From Flavihumibacter fluminis (lineage in GTDB: Bacteria > Bacteroidota > Bacteroidia > Chitinophagales > Chitinophagaceae), in NCBI RefSeq assembly GCF_021491375.1, contig NZ_JAKEVY010000002.1, positions 992,001 through 1,056,000 on the forward strand: a stretch of 64,000 nt of DNA. The letters are read 5' to 3'. Both the position numbers and the translations under genes were made by a program. Below the pieces are notes generated by a model. It searched no databases, was not told the DNA's origin, and saw only the letters and a program-made list of their open reading frames with translations. Of the stretch, positions 59,809 through 64,000 are shown one piece after another. Each line of letters opens with the position of its first letter. The first letter of the stretch is position 1.

Positions 59809-60996
59809 CTAAGGTTGGGTGTTTTTGGGCTTGCCGCTCAGGTAAAGTAATAGTAATCCTGCAGCAACCGAAACCACAGCGCCAATCAGGATAGCCAGCT
59901 TGGCTATATTTTGCGTAGCAGGATCTGTAAATGCCAGCATGGTAATGAAGATAGACATGGTAAAGCCAATGCCAGCGAGTGCGCCCATTCCTATCAATTG
60001 CATCCAGTTGGTGCCGGAAGGCCGCTCGCCAAGTCCGGTTGCTACGGTTATCCAGGACGCAAGTGTAATGCCCAATGGTTTTCCTAATACCAGTCCGGCC
60101 AGTACTCCCCAGCTCAGGCTGGTAGTAATTGCTTCGCTAAAATTGCCTGGTATTTCAATGGCAGTATTGGCAAGTGCAAAAAGTGGCAGGATGATAAAGT
60201 TCACCGGGTCATGCAGGGCATGCTCATAATTGGATAAACGTTCAAGCGGAACAAGAAACGCAACCAACACCCCGGCAATGGTAGCATGTATACCAGAATT
60301 GAAGATGCAGTACCAAACCAATAGACCGATGATAAGCGTTACCCACCATTTGTTGCCTCTTAATTTATTCAACAGGTGCAGGATGCCAAGTAAAACAGCA
60401 GCTCCGAGCAGATAATACCAGGATATATCACCTCCATAAAATACAGCAATCACGAGGATGGCTCCCAAATCATCAATAATAGCCAGCGCCATTAAAAAGA
60501 TCTTTAAAGTAACCGGCACACGGCTGCCTAATAAAGAAGCAACCCCTAACGAAAAGGCAATATCGGTTGCCATTGGAATGCCCCAACCACTATGGTAAGG
60601 GGTGGATGCATTAAACATTGCATAGATGCCGGCAGGAACCAGCATTCCACCAAGTGCGGCGGCAATTGGGAGAGATGCTTTTTTTATGGAGGACAATTCA
60701 CCAATCAGTAATTCCCGTTTGATTTCCATGCCAACAAGAAAAAAGAAGACCGTCATCAAGCCATCGTTGATCCAATGCAAGATGGAGTGGGGAAGATGCA
60801 GAAAAGGTAGGATATGTGTTTCCTTCTCCATAAAGTGCACATAGGCATCTTTCCATTGGCTGTTGGCCAAGAGAAGAGATATAATAGTACAGACCAACAA
60901 TGTAATTCCCACTGCCCGGCTGTCTTTGATAAACTCCTGAATCGGACTGATTAGTTGTTTCCTTATGATTTGCCGTATGCTGGGAATGGTTGCCAT
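59809..60996 (-). CDS. nhaA: Na+/H+ antiporter NhaA
   Basis: Inner-membrane antiporter of 395 residues with about 12 helices, expelling Na+ (or Li+) in exchange for protons. Landmarks: MTVFFFLVGMEIKRELLIGE, PMATDIAFSLGVASLLGSRV and the ion-binding Asp pair in ALAIIDDLGAILVIAVFY; GIHATIAGVLVAF and IGFTMSIFITMLAF near the C-terminus. It starts one base after the OstA-like gene's stop, so it is in the envelope operon. Confidence 0.96.
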   Translation of the reverse strand: MATIPSIRQIIRKQLISPIQEFIKDSRAVGITLLVCTIISLLLANSQWKDAYVHFMEKETHILPFLHLPHSILHWINDGLMTVFFFLVGMEIKRELLIGELSSIKKASLPIAAALGGMLVPAGIYAMFNASTPYHSGWGIPMATDIAFSLGVASLLGSRVPVTLKIFLMALAIIDDLGAILVIAVFYGGDISWYYLLGAAVLLGILHLLNKLRGNKWWVTLIIGLLVWYCIFNSGIHATIAGVLVAFLVPLERLSNYEHALHDPVNFIILPLFALANTAIEIPGNFSEAITTSLSWGVLAGLVLGKPLGITLASWITVATGLGERPSGTNWMQLIGMGALAGIGFTMSIFITMLAFTDPATQNIAKLAILIGAVVSVAAGLLLLYLSGKPKNTQP

Positions 60997-60997
60997 G

Positions 60998-62683
60998 CTA
61001 TTCGTTTATTACCGGGTCCTCGAAAAGTTCAAATTTAGTTTTTGGGCGCCTTTTTTCCAACCATTTAAATCCACGCAAGCGCATTTCACCATGATTTACC
61101 TGGCGGAAGGGATACATGGTTCCCTCAACGGAGCTTCGGAAAACAACCCGATTGAGTTCCTTGTTTGCAAAATAAAAATCAATAATATCTGCAGTAGATC
61201 GGTTTACTCCGGAATAGGCCGAATCCTGATCCTGCGCATAATATATACTCTCTGCGGAACCTTTCGCCCGCATGTAATTGATTACGCCATCCGTGAAATA
61301 GCCATTGATCGTATTACCTTTAATCTGATTGTAAAAATCTTCTGCAGTCCGGTTTATTACCAGCCCATTATCAAATACATGCAGCCGTTCCGGGTCTTTG
61401 TTTTTGGTATATAAATAAATGGTATCGCCTGTTACCTGCGTCCCATTTGCCCAGGCTACCGGATCATGAAACATCCGGAAAATGGAATCCACTCCTGAAT
61501 AAAACAGACTGTCGCAAACCGCCTGCAAAGAATCACTGAATATCCTTACCCGGTGCCAGGCCTGGAAATAACGGTTACGGTTAGTTGTATCTGCCGGGTC
61601 CAGTACGGTAAGCCTCCATAAACTGTCAGAAAGCGCCGTGCTGTCGGTACCCAAACTATCCGTTACCACCTGCACAGGGCGGATAAAGGTTTTCTGGTAA
61701 TCTGCCTTATCCGTTAATCGGGCAGAATACAAGGTATCCGCTGATACGAATACGGAATCCTCTTTTTGTTTGATGATCATCAGCGGTCGTTGCGTTGCCA
61801 ACAGGGTATTGGTTTTTTTATTCGCTTTCAAATCATTGGCCAGTATGGAGATGCCCTGGGCTGTATCCCGGAATACCGCATTCCCCCTCGCATAACTATC
61901 ACCGGTATTATCATCAAAACCAACATCATCTCCGGTTACAAATGTGGTTCCGTCTTTGATCACCGGCCGGCGACCGAATTTGGCCACTTTGTTTTTCATA
62001 TCATAATATCCTTCTGATGTGGTGATATCACGTCTTCCGCTATCTGAAACAATTCTCGTTTTGGTTATAAAGGTAGCTATTCGGCTATCTGTGTTAAAAA
62101 GGAGCGAGTCTGTTGCCAGGTCGTATTCCGGATCTTTCATCTTTACGTCCTTTTTGAAATAGACGTCTTTCATGTCGCCGTAATAGATCGCTTCCTTACT
62201 GGTCAGTACCGTTTTATCACTGACTACTTTACCTCCATTGGTGTAGGTGCCGATTTTTAAATTGGTATCGTATTCCAGGTCATTGGTTGTTAGCACGCCT
62301 TTGCCATCCGTCAGCCTTACATTCTTTTTGAGATAGGCTTTTTTCTCATTGGAATAATAGATCAGGTATTGTGCATAGGTGTGTATGCTGTCGGCATCAT
62401 TAATATGTACGTTTCCAAAGGCCTCCACAACTCCGGTGGCTGGATTAATCACTGCACTGTCGCAGTAAAATTTGGTGGTTCCCTGTTCTAGGAAAACATT
62501 GCCCGCCAGCATCTGGAGCTCGGTCACCGAATCTTTTTTCACGTAACGAAACCGATCGGTTTTACGCACCAGTACAATATCCATGGTATCAGCCGGATTG
62601 GCAGGTGGAACAGGCTCCTGCGCAATAGCAGGCAGCATTGCCAGCAAAAGCAACCAGCTTAACAGTAGTCCAACCAGTCGCAT
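60998..62683 (-). CDS. OstA/LptA-like envelope protein
   Basis: Exported protein of 561 residues (ATG at 62683, one base after the MlaD stop, with signal MRLVGLLLSWLLLLAMLPA; the frame extends to 62719 without conservation). Repeated OstA/LptA-type strands: YCDSAVINPATGVVEAFGNV, NDLEYDTNLKIGTYTNGGKV, EGYYDMKNKVAKFG. It is much longer than E. coli LptA; this OstA-like form of Bacteroidota is thought to take part in lipopolysaccharide transport between membranes. Co-transcribed with MlaD-like, amidase and nhaA genes. Confidence 0.88.
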   Translation of the reverse strand: MRLVGLLLSWLLLLAMLPAIAQEPVPPANPADTMDIVLVRKTDRFRYVKKDSVTELQMLAGNVFLEQGTTKFYCDSAVINPATGVVEAFGNVHINDADSIHTYAQYLIYYSNEKKAYLKKNVRLTDGKGVLTTNDLEYDTNLKIGTYTNGGKVVSDKTVLTSKEAIYYGDMKDVYFKKDVKMKDPEYDLATDSLLFNTDSRIATFITKTRIVSDSGRRDITTSEGYYDMKNKVAKFGRRPVIKDGTTFVTGDDVGFDDNTGDSYARGNAVFRDTAQGISILANDLKANKKTNTLLATQRPLMIIKQKEDSVFVSADTLYSARLTDKADYQKTFIRPVQVVTDSLGTDSTALSDSLWRLTVLDPADTTNRNRYFQAWHRVRIFSDSLQAVCDSLFYSGVDSIFRMFHDPVAWANGTQVTGDTIYLYTKNKDPERLHVFDNGLVINRTAEDFYNQIKGNTINGYFTDGVINYMRAKGSAESIYYAQDQDSAYSGVNRSTADIIDFYFANKELNRVVFRSSVEGTMYPFRQVNHGEMRLRGFKWLEKRRPKTKFELFEDPVINE

Positions 62684-62684
62684 T

Positions 62685-63683
62685 TTATTGAGATTGTGGC
62701 GTCGTTTGTGTAGAATCATTTAAGGGCGCCTGCAGGGGTTTATTCTTATCTTTACGACCGAATACCGATACATTAATATATCGTTTCGGATGCACCCTTA
62801 CATCATCGAGCAAAATATTCAAACTTCTGGTTGTGTTTTCCAGGTTCTGATATAATTGTTTATCATTTAACAGAAGTCCCAATGACCCATCCTTACTGTT
62901 CGCTTTCTCCACCAGGCCATTCAAATTGCCGATGGTTGTCTGCAGGTTGTCTACCATACCTTTAATATCGGCAGCAGCCAGTTGATCAGTGGTTTTTTCC
63001 AGGTTACCCAGGGTATGGGTAATACTTTCATTATTGGAAGCAAGGTTGCCACTAACCGATTCCAGATTGGCCATGGTTTTATTAAGATTGCTGTTCTGTG
63101 ATGCAATCAATTGATTTAATGCGGCAGAAGCTTTTGCCAGATTGGCAATGATAGTATGGAAATTATTTTTGGTATTGGGATCAAAATAAGTCCCTACTAC
63201 CTGGATGAGTGAATCAAGGGAAACAAGTGTGCCATCCAGGGATTTCAGGGCGGGGTTCAGTGTGCCGGTTACTTCATCCAGCATCGCCATTTTCACTTTG
63301 CTGCCTATCGTATCCCCATCTGCCAGGAATTCACCGGCAGAACCTGGTTCAATTACAAGGTTGGAGGTGCCCAAAAGACTTGCATCAATAAAGGCAACGG
63401 AATTTTTTGGAATGTTAATATGGCGGGCCAGGTTGATGGTTACAACTATTCCGTCTTCAATATTGGGGCTGCGTTCACGAATTTCAGAAACCATCCCGAT
63501 CTGAAGACCATTGAGTAAAACGGGACTTGAATTCGCGAGTCCGGTTACTTTCGGAAAGATCGTATATACCTGATCGTTTTTGTCGAAGAAACTTTTTCCT
63601 TTCAGAAAATTGAAGCCAAGTATCAGTAAGGTAATACTTACCACTGCCAGGATTCCGATCTTGGTTTCATTAGATATTTTCAT
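62685..63683 (-). CDS. MlaD/MCE family lipid-transport protein
   Basis: Membrane-anchored MCE-domain protein of 332 residues. One N-terminal helix (IGILAVVSITLLILGFNFLK) followed by the MCE domain (LANSSPVLLNGLQIGMVSEI, VAFIDASLLGTSNLVIEPG), then a long helical or coiled-coil region (LGNLEKTTDQLAAADIKGMV). MCE proteins form hexameric rings for phospholipid traffic between membranes. Between an amidase and the OstA-like gene, an order that I recall as common in Bacteroidota. An exact -7 box lies 18 bases before the start. Confidence 0.9.
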   Translation of the reverse strand: MKISNETKIGILAVVSITLLILGFNFLKGKSFFDKNDQVYTIFPKVTGLANSSPVLLNGLQIGMVSEIRERSPNIEDGIVVTINLARHINIPKNSVAFIDASLLGTSNLVIEPGSAGEFLADGDTIGSKVKMAMLDEVTGTLNPALKSLDGTLVSLDSLIQVVGTYFDPNTKNNFHTIIANLAKASAALNQLIASQNSNLNKTMANLESVSGNLASNNESITHTLGNLEKTTDQLAAADIKGMVDNLQTTIGNLNGLVEKANSKDGSLGLLLNDKQLYQNLENTTRSLNILLDDVRVHPKRYINVSVFGRKDKNKPLQAPLNDSTQTTPQSQ

Positions 63684-63700
63684 GCACTATGAATTGGAGT

Positions 63701-63708
63701 CAAATGTA
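63701..63708 (-). promoter_or_regulatory. -7 box TACATTTG before the MlaD-family gene
   Basis: Exact match to TAnnTTTG on the minus strand, 18 bases before the ATG at 63683 and just after the amidase stop. No -33 TTTG is seen, so this may be a minor internal promoter. Confidence 0.4.
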
Positions 63709-63713
63709 AGGAT

Positions 63714-64000
63714 TTAATTTCCAGTTGTGTTTCGGGGCAAATGCCGTGGGTTTTCCAATTCTTCTTTATAGCGTTTGAACGCAGTTACTATATTGGTAAC
63801 CACTTCCTGCTGTCCGGCTTCACTTACCAGGTACTCTTCTTCCTCCTTATTGGTAATAAAACCGGTCTCAATCAGGATGCTGGGCATACCAGTTGCCTGT
63901 AAGACCCAGATTCCCTTGTGGTTTCGTTGCTTCACACCAAAGCTTTTCCTTCCTGCATTGGCAAACTCTTCCTCAACAAATTGTGCCAGCAGTGCTGAAT
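63714..64000 (-). CDS. N-acetylmuramoyl-L-alanine amidase, C-terminal part (cut by window edge)
   Basis: Partial Amidase_3 catalytic domain, running off the right edge in frame from 64000 (apparent starts near 63935 are internal). Visible residues include FVEEEFANAGRKSFGVKQ and GIWVLQATGMPSILIETGFI with the conserved catalytic Glu, then TNKEEEEYLVSE and a C-terminal helix. Enzymes of this family are zinc amidases that cleave the sugar-peptide bond of peptidoglycan in the periplasm, often at division. Followed by the MlaD-family gene 30 bases later. Confidence 0.88.
   Translation of the reverse strand, partial: SALLAQFVEEEFANAGRKSFGVKQRNHKGIWVLQATGMPSILIETGFITNKEEEEYLVSEAGQQEVVTNIVTAFKRYKEELENPRHLPRNTTGN

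Overview
The window reads as chromosomal DNA of a Gram-negative Bacteroidota, most likely of the Chitinophagaceae or a close relative. The grounds are two SusC/SusD pairs, several TonB-dependent receptors with N-terminal carboxypeptidase-like domains, many lipoproteins, an SpmA-SpmB fusion, an amidase/MCE/OstA envelope cluster, and promoters of the Bacteroidota type (TTTG, about 19 bases, TAnnTTTG). Genes are dense on both strands. No plasmid, phage, insertion-sequence or CRISPR signature was seen. The family assignment is inference from gene content.

Layout. 1-1.5 kb: a beta-propeller sensor gene cut by an in-frame TAA and running off the left edge. 1.7-4.5 kb: a UGT-type glycosyltransferase, a DUF5602-like lipoprotein and an unrecognised protein. 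4.6-11.8 kb: a cytochrome c lipoprotein, an acyl carrier protein facing a CrtI-like oxidoreductase, a dienelactone hydrolase, a glycosidase-like secreted protein, a 2-hydroxyacid dehydrogenase and a dodecin. 12-19.9 kb: susC, susD and a multidomain GH92 alpha-mannosidase. 20-31.4 kb: mixed metabolism and small regulators: an SDR; an HNH nuclease/DoxX/AraC/monooxygenase run; a CocE hydrolase; a nitronate-monooxygenase-like flavoprotein candidate; a porin; an ArsR/SRPBCC-VOC/DoxX operon; a Crp/Fnr regulator and an FAD monooxygenase.

31.4-39.4 kb is the most unusual part. One strand carries a metacaspase-like protease with a C-terminal peptidoglycan-binding-like fold, two very large proteins without recognisable families or signal peptides, and two short AT-rich genes. 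The block ends at a tRNA-Leu(CAA) and contains a 43-codon relic of a LuxR-type helix-turn-helix. I regard it as an accessory island and the best candidate for an undescribed system.

39.5-64 kb: a peroxiredoxin-like protein, a YCF48-like repeat protein, an ABA4-like membrane protein pair, a TonB receptor with a perfect FNR-type box, a second Crp/Fnr regulator, purC, a TonB receptor with a fasciclin lipoprotein, ychF, SpmAB, a DeoR/SusC/SusD/DUF4397 locus, nhaA, an OstA-like protein, an MlaD-family protein and a partial amidase.

Two patterns cut across the window. First, three promoters (susC at 12 kb, the SDR at 20 kb, the FAD monooxygenase at 30 kb) each carry a 14-base Crp/Fnr-type palindrome centred exactly 29.5 bases before the TA of the -7 box; a fourth perfect box lies before the TonB receptor at 45 kb. 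The two Crp/Fnr proteins have different recognition-helix residues, and each lies beside a different palindrome type. Second, 7-base tandem arrays (TCACNNN/GAAGTGA and ATTCATA types) sit in several intergenic gaps directly against stop or start codons.
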